Positions 9,558-18,682 of a stretch of 37,861 nucleotides of DNA are shown piece after piece. Within the stretch, counting starts at the first letter, position 1, and every line of letters starts with the position of its first letter. The position numbers and the translations under genes are program-made. The notes below the pieces were generated by a model. The model searched no databases. It was given only the letters and a program-made list of their open reading frames with translations, and was not told the DNA's origin. This stretch comes from Candidatus Sericytochromatia bacterium (GTDB taxonomy: Bacteria; Cyanobacteriota; Sericytochromatia; UBA7694; JACMQJ01), in the NCBI GenBank assembly GCA_026004035.1, contig BPII01000023.1, positions 1 to 37,861 on the forward strand. Direction: 5' to 3'.

Positions 9558-10010
9558 TTAATATCCTAATAGTGTTTCCACTTTGTTAATTTTAAACGAT
9601 TTTTCTAAAAAATTGCCAATATTTTCAGAATTATTAAAACTTTTAGATTTTAAATAAGTAACTTCAGAACTTGTTATTTGTTTCATTTTCAAATTTTTTT
9701 TAGCTAATTTTTCAACTTTATTTAAATTTTTTTCTTCCTCTAATTTTACATTCAATAAATAATTACTTTCAGTTATTTTTATAATATCTTTCTGTAAATT
9801 ATTAAGATAAATTTCTGTTTTAACACTAATAGTATATAGTATTACTAAAAATATCAATGATAATGAAAATATAGCTAATAATAATTTATTAGGTTTTATT
9901 ATCAAATTTGAAATTTCTTTTTTTATCTTATATCTTTCTTGTAAAGATTCTTTATTCTTTATTTGATGTAAATATTTTTTGTTTAAGTCATAATCTAAGT
10001 TTAAAGCCAT
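9558..10010 (-). CDS. ftsL: FtsL-like cell-division protein
   Basis: 150 residues with a basic cytoplasmic N terminus, one transmembrane helix (about 43-62, KLLLAIFSLSLIFLVILY) and a periplasmic coiled-coil-prone region rich in Leu, Lys, Asn and Glu, ending in a K-L-A-K-K-N-L-K-M motif typical of FtsL/DivIC. FtsL sequences are poorly conserved; the call depends on this topology and on the invariant location between rsmH and ftsI. It would join FtsB and FtsQ in recruiting FtsW-FtsI to the septum. The ATG follows the rsmH stop by one base, with AAAGGA as ribosome site inside rsmH. Confidence 0.75.
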   Translation of the reverse strand: MALNLDYDLNKKYLHQIKNKESLQERYKIKKEISNLIIKPNKLLLAIFSLSLIFLVILYTISVKTEIYLNNLQKDIIKITESNYLLNVKLEEEKNLNKVEKLAKKNLKMKQITSSEVTYLKSKSFNNSENIGNFLEKSFKINKVETLLGY

Positions 10011-10011
10011 T

Positions 10012-10944
10012 TTATATCCTTTCGAAAACTCTTAATTTAGCACTTCTTGCTCTATCATTTATATTTAGCTCTTCATTACTTGCTCTAATAGCTTTCTTAT
10101 TTACAATAAAACCTGTTTTAGTTTTATTACAATTACATATAGGTTGTTTTGGAGGACATATACATATTTTCTCTTGATGTTTAAAAATTTCTTTAACTAT
10201 TCTATCTTCTGAAGAATGAAAAGTTATAACACATAATCTACCTCCTTTTTTTAATAAATTTATAGCTTTAGGTAAAGCTTTTTTAATGTTTTCAAATTCA
10301 TTATTAACTTCTATTCTTAAAGCTTGAAATACTCTAGTAGCTGGATGAATATTACCTATATATTTTTTACCTTTTAAAGAGTTTATTACCAAGTTACTTA
10401 ATTCTGTTGTAGTTTTTATCTTTTTTTTCTTTCTATAATTAACAATAGCTTTTGCTATTATTTTTGAATATGGCTCATCAGAGTATTCATAAAATATTCT
10501 TGATAATTCATCTAAACTATAGTTATTAACTATATATTCAGCCGTAAATATATTTTCTTTTTGTGAAAATCTCATATCAAGATTACTTTCTTTATTAAAA
10601 CTGAAACCTCTTTCTGAATTATCAAATTGTGGAGATGAAACACCTAAATCAAATAAAATACCATCTAAATTAGGTAATTCTAATTTATCTATATTTACAT
10701 AACTATCATTTAGAATTTTAAAGTTTTTAGAAATTTTATTAAGTCTATTTCTAGCAAATTCCACAGCTATATCATCTCTATCAATACAATAAAGAAACCC
10801 TTTATCTCTAACAAATTCTAATATTTTTGAAGAATGACCAGCACCACCAACAGTACAATCTAAATAAATACCATCTTCTTTTAAATTAAGGTAACTTATA
10901 ACTTCATTTAAAAGAACAGGCCTATGTTCAAATGCAATATTCAT
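10012..10944 (-). CDS. rsmH: 16S rRNA (cytosine-1402-N4)-methyltransferase
   Basis: 310 residues, the usual length for RsmH (MraW). Visible family signatures are the AdoMet motif LDCTVGGAGHSSKIL near residue 30, FDLGVSSPQFDNSERGFSF, the HPATRVFQALRIEVN block and ITFHSSEDRIVK. It methylates N4 of C1402 in the ribosomal decoding centre. It is the first gene of the rsmH-ftsL-ftsI-DUF4230 unit; mraZ is not visible upstream. A TATAAT on the minus strand (10986-10991) about 45 bases upstream may be its -10 box, though no good -35 accompanies it. Confidence 0.95.
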   Translation of the reverse strand: MNIAFEHRPVLLNEVISYLNLKEDGIYLDCTVGGAGHSSKILEFVRDKGFLYCIDRDDIAVEFARNRLNKISKNFKILNDSYVNIDKLELPNLDGILFDLGVSSPQFDNSERGFSFNKESNLDMRFSQKENIFTAEYIVNNYSLDELSRIFYEYSDEPYSKIIAKAIVNYRKKKKIKTTTELSNLVINSLKGKKYIGNIHPATRVFQALRIEVNNEFENIKKALPKAINLLKKGGRLCVITFHSSEDRIVKEIFKHQEKICICPPKQPICNCNKTKTGFIVNKKAIRASNEELNINDRARSAKLRVFERI

Positions 10945-11090
10945 TAAATATTAAAATTACAATTTATTTATGTGATGTAGAATACATTATATATTTAAGA
11001 GTAAAATAATTAGAATTACTTTATACAAAAGTTTAAAATAAATGAATAGTTCCATTTTCAAAAATGAAGTTTTGTGAACTACTAAACTTT

Positions 11091-11189
11091 CTATAAGGTA
11101 GAACTTTCTGCCTCACAGAGCTTTTTGAACCATCCACAGGCATAATCGAACAGTTTCTGTCTTAATGTTTGTAATGTAATACCAATTTT
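11091..11189 (-). pseudogene. Possible transposase C-terminal remnant in a higher-GC patch
   Basis: On the minus strand an open stretch reads KIGITLQTLRQKLFDYACG and then WFKKLCEAESSTL before a TAG. The 'TLR-KLF-A' helix recalls the C-terminal end of IS4/IS1380-type transposases, but I cannot confirm this. The underlying DNA (11098-11161) is about 44 % G+C by count against roughly 25 % around it, so it looks foreign. It has no start and no catalytic core. Confidence 0.3.
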
Positions 11190-11206
11190 TATAATAAATA
11201 GTGCAT
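11179..11206 (+). repeat. Half-copy of the MITE-like terminal repeat
   Basis: This 28-base segment begins ATACCAATTTTTATAATAAA and ends TAGTGCAT. It matches both arms of the 19,212-19,405 inverted-repeat element (about one 5-base gap relative to the right arm). No partner arm is visible nearby, so it is a solo end, lying just downstream of fliA. Confidence 0.65.
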
Positions 11207-11222
11207 ACCATATTTTAGATTT

Positions 11223-11960
11223 TTAGTATGGTGATATAAAATCATCAACACTTTTCTTTTTACCAATTTTATTTCTTAACTGCTCTAATGCTCTTTTATG
11301 TATCCTACTAACCCATGATTCTGATAAACCTAGTTTTTTACCTATTTCATTAAAAGGCATTTTATGAAAGTAATAATATTTAAGTGTAGTTCTCTCTTGA
11401 ACAGGTAACTGTTCTATAGCTAATCTAAGCATATTTTGAAGTTCTTCAAATTCTATTTCATTTTGAATTGAATCATTTTTACCTACTTGATTTAAAAGAT
11501 TATAATTATCATCTGAATCACTGCCACTTGGCGCATCTAGAGATAATATGTAATTATATGTCATTTGCGTTATTTTATTATAAAGTAAAGATGCTTCATC
11601 AATATTTTCATCTTCTTGAGATTGACTATATTCTTCTATTTCTTCTTTATCTTCATGTAAATTTTCTTCATCATCACTCTTTTTTTGAGTATATGACTTT
11701 ATAACAGGTATTTTAGGTAAATTATCTAATATGGAACCTTTTATATAATATGTAGCGAAAGTTTCAAATTTTACTCCTCTATTTGGATCAAATCTTTCCG
11801 TTGCTGCTAAAAGTCCAACTACTCCATCACTTATTAAATCTTCTATATCATAATGTTTAGGTAACCTGGATGCTAATTTCTTTGCAATAGATTTAACAAG
11901 CGGCATATAACGCTGTATTATTTCATTATTAGCTCTTACTCCTTTTTGATTTAGCGACAT
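11223..11960 (-). CDS. fliA: Flagellar sigma factor FliA (sigma-28 family)
   Basis: A 245-residue sigma-70 family factor for late flagellar genes. Region 2 spans residues about 15-82 (LPKHYDIEDLISDGVVGLL, then KFETFATYYIKGSILD). Region 4 spans about 170-235, with its helix-turn-helix FNEIGKKLGLSESWVSRIHK. Between them the expected sigma region 3 is replaced by a strongly acidic linker (about residues 95-123, mostly Asp, Glu, Ser). Start: ATG 11960 has a GTG immediately before it at 11963; a TAAG-type site precedes both. It is the last gene of the flagellar operon, 25 bases after flgJ, consistent with FliA/WhiG rather than a general sigma factor. Confidence 0.85.
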   Translation of the reverse strand: MSLNQKGVRANNEIIQRYMPLVKSIAKKLASRLPKHYDIEDLISDGVVGLLAATERFDPNRGVKFETFATYYIKGSILDNLPKIPVIKSYTQKKSDDEENLHEDKEEIEEYSQSQEDENIDEASLLYNKITQMTYNYILSLDAPSGSDSDDNYNLLNQVGKNDSIQNEIEFEELQNMLRLAIEQLPVQERTTLKYYYFHKMPFNEIGKKLGLSESWVSRIHKRALEQLRNKIGKKKSVDDFISPY

Positions 11961-11985
11961 CACTTACTACACATCAAAATTTCTA

Positions 11986-12348
11986 TTATGATTCTTTTTT
12001 TTCTTTATTATTAGAAATAATTCTATCTCCTTTTAGTTGATTATATAGTGTATTAACAAGCTCTGTTCCTCCTTGTTCTGCAAACTTTTTACCAATTTCT
12101 TGGTCAAGAAATCCTAAAAACATATACATATTTTCTCCACCAAAAAGAGAACCTGATATACCATCTTCATCTTTTTGTTCATCAGGATCTCCTCTCATAA
12201 CTTCAAACATCTGTGCATATAATATTGCTACAAAATCTCTACAAGCTTCTTTTAATTGTTTTTCATCTTCATAATAACCAATTTCATTATTAATACTTTG
12301 ACCAAATCCTGTTGCTACAGATCCAATTAGTGGAGTAGTTATATCCAT
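11986..12348 (-). CDS. flgJ: Rod-binding protein, FlgJ N-terminal domain type
   Basis: 120 residues matching only the rod-binding (FlgJ N) domain: EKQLKEACRDFVAILYAQMF near residue 28, a Met/Gly-rich loop, then GFLDQEIGKKFAEQGG. The muramidase domain of the gammaproteobacterial FlgJ is absent, as in many other phyla; a separate hydrolase would be needed to open the peptidoglycan for the rod. A strong AAGGAG six bases before ATG 12348 fixes the start, 12 bases after the flgI stop. Confidence 0.85.
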   Translation of the reverse strand: MDITTPLIGSVATGFGQSINNEIGYYEDEKQLKEACRDFVAILYAQMFEVMRGDPDEQKDEDGISGSLFGGENMYMFLGFLDQEIGKKFAEQGGTELVNTLYNQLKGDRIISNNKEKKES

Positions 12349-12360
12349 ATTTATTTCTCC

Positions 12361-13501
12361 TTAAATAATCTCCAATTGAGCATTTAAAGCACCAGCTGCT
12401 TTTATTGTTTGTATTATAGTTATTAAATCCTTTGTAGATACACCTAATACATTCAAAGAACGAACTAATTCACCAATTGTTGTTCCACCTTGAAATAATT
12501 TTGTAACTCCTTTTTCTTCTTGAGCTGTTATTTTTGTATTTGTAACTGTTGTAGTTTGGCCTCCACTTGCTGGGTTAGGTTGAGATACTTCTGTATATTT
12601 TTCTATTTTAACTGTTAGACCACCATGTGAAATAGCAACAGGACTTATTTTAACATTTTGACCTATTAAAATAGTGCCTGTTCTTTCATCCAAAACAATT
12701 TTAGCAGCATTATTTTTAGGACTTACAGTTAAATTCTCTATTCTAGCTATTAAATCAACTAAATTTTCTTTATATGTATTTGTAACAAAAACTCTAACTG
12801 TGGCAGGATCAAGAGCTTTTGCATTACCTAAAAGAGATTTATTGATTTTATCAGCTAATTCTGAAGCAGTTGTAAAATCAGGATTTATTAAATCAATATA
12901 TAAATTACCATTTTCATCTAATAGAGTTACTGGAACTTCTCTTTCAACTAGTGCTCCATTTGGTATTCTACCTACTGTTGGAACATTTTTTTTTAACAAT
13001 AACACCATCAGATTCAACACCAAAACCACCTATTGATATTGGACCTTGTGCAACAGCATAAACTCTACCATCAGGACCTAATAAAGGTGTTCTAACTAAA
13101 ACCCCATTTTCTATACTTTTTGCATCACCAATTGAAGCAACATTTACATCAATAGTTTGACCTTGTTTAACAAATGGTGGTAAATTAGCAGTAACTATAA
13201 CAGCAGCAATATTCTTAAATTTAGCATTATTCATATTAGGTAATCCTAGTCTTTCAAGCATATTAGCATAAGCTCTGTTAATAACAATAGTTTGTTGGCT
13301 ATCACCTGTTCCTTGAAGACCTATTACAATACCTAATCCTGATATTTGATTTGCTCTTGCATTTCTTATTTGAGCAACATCTTTTACTCTTACAACAGGA
13401 TCAGAATTTTTTGATGCTAATTGGTTTTCATTAGAGAATGAAGGAATAGCTATACTTACACTAGCTAAAAAGGATAAACATAAACTTAATATTTTTTTCA
13501 T
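12361..13501 (-). CDS. flgI: Flagellar P-ring protein FlgI (one frameshift)
   Basis: Forms the periplasmic P ring around the rod in diderm bacteria. The protein starts with a Sec signal peptide (MKKILSLCLSFLASVSIAIP) and then shows VRVKDVAQIRNARANQISGLG with IVIGLQGTGDS, the FlgI hallmark. The C-terminal part ends TIGELVRSLNVLGVSTKDLI. A 9-T tract at 12,986-12,994 breaks the frame: with eight bases the protein reads DGVIVKKNVPTVGRIPNGAL without interruption, about 378 residues, the normal FlgI length. I take this as a homopolymer insertion. AAGGAT precedes ATG 13501. Confidence 0.9.
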
Positions 13502-13520
13502 ATTTATATCCTTATTTTAA

Positions 13521-14116
13521 TTATATTAAGAAATTAAATAATCTTGACAATATACCACCTGTACTTTTAGCACTTACTGGTCCTGTCCCTCTTACATCTA
13601 CTTGTAAATTAGAAACTCTTTGTGATGATACTGTATTGTCAGGTCCCTATATCATCTCTTCTAACTACTCCACTTAAATATATTTCACTTATTTCATCAT
13701 TAACTCTTATCTGTTTTCTACCTCTTACAACTAAATTACCATTTGGTAATATATCTTCTATGTGAGTTGTTATAGTTAAAACTAAATTACCATTTCTAGT
13801 TGTTGCACCTATTGCATTTAGAATTTGTTGATTATCAGTTTTTTAATTGTCTATTAAAAAGACCCTCAGCTGGTTTCATAGCAGGTATTTCCCATTTATG
13901 AACATTTTGTAAAACTTTATTACCTTGTAAAGTAGCGTTAGTCGTAGCTTGTGTTCTTTCTTGAACATTAATAGTTACAAGTCCCCCTATAACAAATGTA
14001 GGTCTTCTGTCTGTAAACCAACTTGCAACACTTGTATCATTCCATAGAGAATCAGCATAAGCGAATGAAGTATTTGATAAAAAAATTAAAGACATTAAAA
14101 ATAAAGTCTTTTTCAT
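13521..14116 (-). CDS. flgH: Flagellar L-ring protein FlgH (two frameshifts)
   Basis: Forms the outer-membrane L ring. Frame 1 runs from ATG 14116 through DSLWNDTSVASWFTDRRPTF and the VTINVQERTQATTNA block, then breaks in a 6-T tract at 13,839-13,844. Frame 2 carries TRNGNLVLTITTHIEDILPN and GRKQIRVNDEISEIYLSGVV, then breaks at one extra T (13,644). Frame 3 completes the family's final DIGPDNTVSSQRVSNLQV. Total about 198 residues. Unlike most FlgH proteins, the signal peptide (MKKTLFLMSLIFLSNTSFAYA) has no lipobox Cys, so it would be cleaved by signal peptidase I. GGGAG precedes the start, next to the flgA stop. Confidence 0.88.
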
Positions 14117-14119
14117 AAA

Positions 14120-14855
14120 TTATTCTCCCAAATTTAATTCAACTAACCCAACACCTAAAACTTTAGCAACAATATTTTTTTTAGATGCTCCTGATAAAAC
14201 TCTTACAGATATATTTTGTCCTATATAGCCATCTTGTAAAGATTGCCCTATTGCTGTAAGAGTTAAATTACCATTTATTATTCTTATAGTAACTTCATCT
14301 CCTCTAAATACAACTGTTCTATCCTTTACCACATTTGATGTTATAGGTTTTCCTTCATCTATATTAACAACTGCTACTTTACCATATAAATTAGATATAT
14401 TATCACTAATTACATTAAAAGGTAAGCTAGACATTCCTAACTTTTTTAAAGTAATGTTAGAAATATCTATTAAATCACCTTTCTTTATATTAGTTTTTGC
14501 TACTGCGACATTTTTTAGTATATCTATTTTACATTTTTACATAAATAATTCTATTAAGTTTATTATCTATATAAACCTCTACAGGTAATCCAGATTTACC
14601 TATTATATCTTTAATAATAGCATCTTTTATATCAATATTTACATTTTTATTAGAATAATTTTTTTGAATTTCTATAATTTTTTTTTCTATTGATTCATCT
14701 TGCCAATCTATTTTTATATCATCAAAATCTACATTATAATAGTTTTTTATTTTTATCTTTAGTTCTGATATAAATAAAGATGTATCTATTGGCGAAGATA
14801 ATACTTCTTTTGTAAAAATTGCTGTTAAAAATAATGAAAATATTATTTTTTTCAA
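14120..14855 (-). CDS. flgA: P-ring assembly chaperone FlgA (one frameshift)
   Basis: A periplasmic chaperone for FlgI. It starts at TTG 14855 directly after the flgG stop, with an N-terminal signal-like helix. The C-terminal half is a SAF-type domain: VAVAKTNIKKGDLIDISNIT, then NIDEGKPITSNVVKD and the final GQNISVRVLSGASKKNIVAK. The two halves are in different frames. A 5-T tract at 14,534-14,538 reads correctly with four, giving YVKCKIDILKNVAVAK across the joint. The full product would be about 244 residues, normal for FlgA. Confidence 0.83.
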
Positions 14856-14856
14856 A

Positions 14857-15634
14857 TTATCTTGTTAAATTGTTAGCTGTATCCATCATTTTATCAGATA
14901 CTGAAATTACTTTAGAGTTTGTATCAAAAGCTTTTTGAGTAGCTATTAAATCAACCATTTCATGAACAATCTGAACATTTGAAGTTTCTAAAGAACCTCC
15001 AACTATAAAACCAGCTCCATTTTGTTTTGGTGGGCCAATTATTGGTGCTCCACTAGCTGCTGTTTCCATATACATTGAGTTACCTCTAGCTCTCCCAAAA
15101 CCAGCAGGATTAGGAAACATTGTTATGGTTAGTTGTCCTAATTGAGTTAATATAGCAACTCCTGCTTCCCTTACCCATATTCTACCATCTTCGCTAATGT
15201 GTGAAAAAGTTTGTGAAGGTTGCAATTGAACTGTTGGCTCTAATAAGTATCCATTACCATAAACAAGTCTTCCTTGATCATCAAGTTTAAAAGCTCCATT
15301 TCTTGTATAATGAGGAATTCCTGTTAATGGATCAAGAACTCTAAAGAATCCTGGTCCATTTATAGCCCAATCTAACTGATTTTTCAGTAACTTTCATAGA
15401 ACCTTGTTTATGTTGTATAGTAGTTCCTGCTACTCTAGCACCTAAGCCTACAGATTGACCAGTAGGACTATCTTGTAATGTTGGTAATCTTTTATATTGA
15501 TAAAGTAAATCACTAAAATCTACTTCTGTTCTTTTAAATCCATCTGTATTAGTATTAGCTAGATTATTAGCTATAACTTCTATTTTAAATTTCATTGACT
15601 CCATGCCTGTAGCAGCTGTCCATAAGGATATCAC
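14857..15634 (-). CDS. flgG: Flagellar distal rod protein FlgG (one frameshift)
   Basis: The distal rod subunit. It starts at GTG 15634, fixed by a perfect AAGGAGG eight bases upstream. The N terminus SLWTAATGMESMKFKIEVIA with NNLANTNTDGFKRTEVDF is the rod/hook signature, and the C terminus contains SNVQIVHEMVDLIATQKAFD, the conserved FlgG end. The frame breaks in a 5-T tract at 15,380-15,384; with four bases it continues TENQLDWAINGPGFFRVLDP as expected. Total about 259 residues, matching normal FlgG. Flanked by flgF upstream and flgA downstream. Confidence 0.93.
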
Positions 15635-15675
15635 TCTTAAAACCTCCTTAAAATATATAATAAAAAAAATAATAA

Positions 15676-16497
15676 TTAACCTGTTCTTCCTAATTCATTT
15701 ATTGCTTTATCTAATATTTTATCTTCTGACATTATCAACTTATGACCTGATTCATAGTTTTTGGAAGCATGCAATAAACCTATCATTTCTGTTATAACTT
15801 GAACATTCGAGACTTCCATGAAACCCTGTTTTATTCTTATTTCTCTTCCATTAACATCTGTAAGGACTCCTCCATTTCTTTGTGCCAGCTGTTGAACTGG
15901 TGCTATTAATCTTAATTCAGGTATATAATTTACTATATTTGAATCAGTTTGTATTTTCAATTTTGCTAATTCGTTACCATTATCCAAAAGAATACCATTT
16001 TCTTTTAAAATTAATCTACTGCTTAAATCTCCAACTGTATCTTTTCCATCTTCTTTTGGAATTTGTATTTTATTATTATTTTCATCTAATAAATAATCAC
16101 CTTCAGGTGTTACTATATAATAATCAGTATCAAGTATAAACCTACCATTTCTAGAAGTATATTGATCATCTATGCTTGTAGCATTTCTTTTCAGTAAGGT
16201 AAATAAACCGTTACCCGATATACCAAAATCTAAAGGTGCTCCTGTATTTTTCAATGCTCCTTGAGAATTATCTACACTCATATAACTTGCACCACTTCCT
16301 GTACCAATAGGAAGATTTATAGGCTTTTCATAAGGGGAATTAGCAATACTAATAAGTAGTTCTTTAAAAGGAACTGATGACATTTCTCTTCTTTTATAAC
16401 CTGCTGTTTGTGCATTAGATATATTACCAGCATGCATGGAAACTTTATCCATAGCTGCTATCATACCTGATGCACTTGAGTATATACCTCTTAGCAT
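15676..16497 (-). CDS. flgF: Flagellar proximal rod protein FlgF
   Basis: 273 residues, undamaged. N-terminal rod motif RGIYSSASGMIAAMDKVSMH with AGNISNAQTAGYKRR, internal GISGNGLFTLLKR and C-terminal MEVSNVQVITEMIGLLHASK. It resembles FlgF/FlgG paralogues; FlgF is chosen because a second, longer-conserved FlgG follows 42 bases downstream. The ATG abuts the reconstructed flhX stop codon, so the two are coupled. A GGAGG-like site (ATGGAGGATTAA) lies inside the end of flhX. Confidence 0.85.
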   Translation of the reverse strand: MLRGIYSSASGMIAAMDKVSMHAGNISNAQTAGYKRREMSSVPFKELLISIANSPYEKPINLPIGTGSGASYMSVDNSQGALKNTGAPLDFGISGNGLFTLLKRNATSIDDQYTSRNGRFILDTDYYIVTPEGDYLLDENNNKIQIPKEDGKDTVGDLSSRLILKENGILLDNGNELAKLKIQTDSNIVNYIPELRLIAPVQQLAQRNGGVLTDVNGREIRIKQGFMEVSNVQVITEMIGLLHASKNYESGHKLIMSEDKILDKAINELGRTG

Positions 16498-16787
16498 TTA
16501 ATCCTCCATTAATATTTTTTCTGCTGTAGCTTCTTGATCTATTGAATAAACAAAATGCTAAAAACCTCAGCAACTGCTGTATATAATTCAGGTGGTACTA
16601 AATCACCCACCTCTAATTGTCCTAAAGCTTTTGCTAAAGGTGGATCTTTATATACAGGAACTTCAAATTCTTCAGCTACTGCAACTATATATTCAGCATC
16701 TTCTCCTGTTCCGATAGCTGTAACAGAAGGTGCATTATCTTTTTCGTAATCAAATTTAAGAGCTGTCGCAATTTTTTTCTCTTCCAT
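16498..16787 (-). CDS. flhX: FlhX: stand-alone FlhB C-terminal domain (frameshifted at end)
   Basis: A small soluble protein equivalent to the cytoplasmic C-terminal domain of FlhB, the substrate-specificity switch of flagellar export. It contains ATALKFDYEKDNAPSVTAIG and then the VPVYKDPPLAKALGQLEVGD signature of the FlhB/YscU family, but lacks both the membrane domain and an NPTH cleavage site. The shown frame ends early in SILFIQ. Removing two extra bases in AT tracts (16,552-16,555 and 16,559-16,564) gives AFVYSIDQEATAEKILMED and a stop at 16,498 that abuts flgF. About 96 residues. FlhX proteins can partly substitute for cleaved FlhB; first gene of this operon. Confidence 0.78.
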
Positions 16788-16943
16788 TTTTATTGCATCA
16801 GCTGTTTAAAAGAAAAATAAAAGACATAACTAATTACAATTATATAATTTTATATCAAATATGTAAAGTAAAAAATATCACATTTTGTAACATTAATATG
16901 ACATTATAAGAATGTTTTAAAAAGTTTAAGCTAAAATAAGTTT

Positions 16944-18260
16944 ATGAAAAAAATAGTTTTATTTTTTGCATTAATTTTAAACATATCTTGTGGTAATAAT
17001 AGTCAAGTTTATAATCAACCTAACCCACTACTTGGCAGTAATATACCAACAATTATTAATCAAAATAACAATATAAATATTCCAAAAGGTAATGTTACAG
17101 GTAAGGTTATAGATTATACTACAAAAACAGGAATTGCTGGTGTTAAAGTTTTAGTTAAAGCTGTTAAACCTGATATTGTAGCAATTACAGATTCTTCTGG
17201 TAATTACACTTTAAGAAATGTTCCAAGAGGACGTCAAGTTCCTTGAAGTTACAAAGAATAATTATACAAAACTTAATAGTTCAAATATAGTTATAGAAGT
17301 CAAAGAAAATACCACAAATTCAGCTCAAGATATATATATTATTCCTGATAATGCTTCAAAATCTAATGTTTTTATTTAAAGTTATAGATGGTTTTAAATT
17401 TCCTAGAGGTATAACTGTAGATAGAAATAGTAATGACATTTATGTTGTAGATGTTATAGGAGCAGGTGGAATTTTTACATTTGACAGAGCTGAAGTAAAG
17501 AAAATTACAAGTGATGGTGGTGTAGTAACTTCATTTGGTTCAAGAATTCTTGAAAGTGATTTGAGAAATATAGACTTATTTCGATTACTAAAAAATTCAA
17601 AATGGAATAGGGATTGATGGTGGTGGTAATGTTTTTGTTGCTGATACAGGTAATAATACAATAAAGAAATATGGTCCAACAGGAAGATATTTATCAAGTA
17701 TTCAAAAAAATTTTATAAATCCTTTTGATGTTTCTGTTATGACTACAGGTGATGTTGTTGTTTCTGACCCTGGAAATGGCAGAGTTGTTATTTTAGATTC
17801 TAGTATGAATATAAGAGTTGAAAATGTCTTAGGAACAAATAGATCTGATGGTATAAGAGGATTAACTACAGATATATCTGACAACATTTATGTAATAGAT
17901 ACATCAGGAAGACCTGGAGAAATAATAAAAAAATTTGATAGAAACGGTATGCCTCTTAATCTTAAATTTGGTTATATAGGAGGACTTCAACCAGGGTATT
18001 TTTCTAACCCTACTGATATAGCAATAGATAATTTAACAGGTGACATATATATTACAGATTCAGGTAATAATAGAGTTCAAAGATTTAATGCTAATGGAGT
18101 ATTTATAGGTGAATTCGGACAAATTTGGTATAGAAGCAGGAAGCTTTAATGAACCATCAGGAATAGGTATAGATTCTCAAGGATTTATATATTGGTTTCT
18201 GATACTAAAAATCAAAGAATACAAAAGTTTTCACCAGGTAGAATAGTTATTAACCAATAA
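16944..18260 (+). CDS. NHL-repeat lipoprotein (about five frameshifts)
   Basis: Starts with a lipoprotein signal (KKIVLFFALILNISC, lipidated Cys about residue 17). A carboxypeptidase-regulatory-like domain follows (GKVIDYTTKTGIAGVKVLVK with DSSGNYTLRNVP), then NHL repeats: FPRGITVDRNSNDIYVVDV, GIGIDGGGNVFVADTGNN, NPTDIAIDNLTGDIYITDSG with NNRVQRF, and a final DTKNQRIQKFSPG. NHL repeats form a beta propeller used for protein or carbohydrate binding; this one would sit on the periplasmic or outer surface. The coding is spread over all frames by small indels near 17,241, 17,375, 17,590-17,595, 18,121 and 18,192, mostly an extra base in a short run. Reconstructed length about 437 residues. Ligand unknown. 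Confidence 0.72.
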
Positions 18261-18278
18261 TTTGAAAGGAATAAAAAT

Positions 18279-18682
18279 ATTAATTCAATATCTATTCTTT
18301 TCATTAAAACATCTTTTATATATCTTTTAGTTGCATTTCTATTAAATATATTTGTTACTCTAGATTTATCAGAAATTAAATTTTTTCCTACATATATTCA
18401 TGCTTTTGTTATAGGTTGGATAAATCAACTAATATTTGGTGTTGCTTGGTGGATGTTTCCTACTATGAAAGGTATGAGAAAAGGAAACGAAAAATTAGCA
18501 ATTTTAATGTATATTCTGTTAAATATAGGTATTATTTTAAGAATACTATTTGAACCTTTTTATTTGATTGATAGACTTTTTATAAAATTTTTTAATTTTT
18601 TATTTCAGCAATATTACAATTTTTTTCAATTTTATTATATGTTTATTTATTATGGAATAGAGTAAGAAAAAAAATTAAAATA
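18279..18682 (+). CDS. Small multi-helix membrane protein, copy 1 (heme-copper-oxidase-like pattern)
   Basis: About 135 residues of mostly membrane helix. After GAAAGGA (18,264-18,270) no ATG or GTG is in frame; an ATT at 18,279 or an indel-masked start is possible. The readable part contains FIKTSFIYLLVAFLLNIFVT, then YIHAFVIGWINQLIFGVAWW with MFPTMKGMRKGNEKLAI. The His-plus-Gly-Trp pattern in helix 2 resembles helices of heme-copper oxidase subunit I, and stand-alone four-helix proteins of this kind exist, but I cannot name the family. A one-T deletion near 18,600 shifts the frame; the tail then reads ISAILQFFSILLYVYLLWNR. It runs to within a base or so of the second copy. Confidence 0.5.

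Noticed and set aside
9908..10177. 89-residue plus-strand frame
   Set aside because: It is antisense to the well-supported ftsL and rsmH genes and shows no recognisable motif.
12674..13036. 120-residue plus-strand frame opposite flgI
   Set aside because: A shadow of flgI coding; the hydrophobic composition reflects the complement of its codons.
17440..17697. Minus-strand frame rich in His and Tyr inside the NHL gene
   Set aside because: The His run is the complement of Gly/Asn codons of an NHL repeat.
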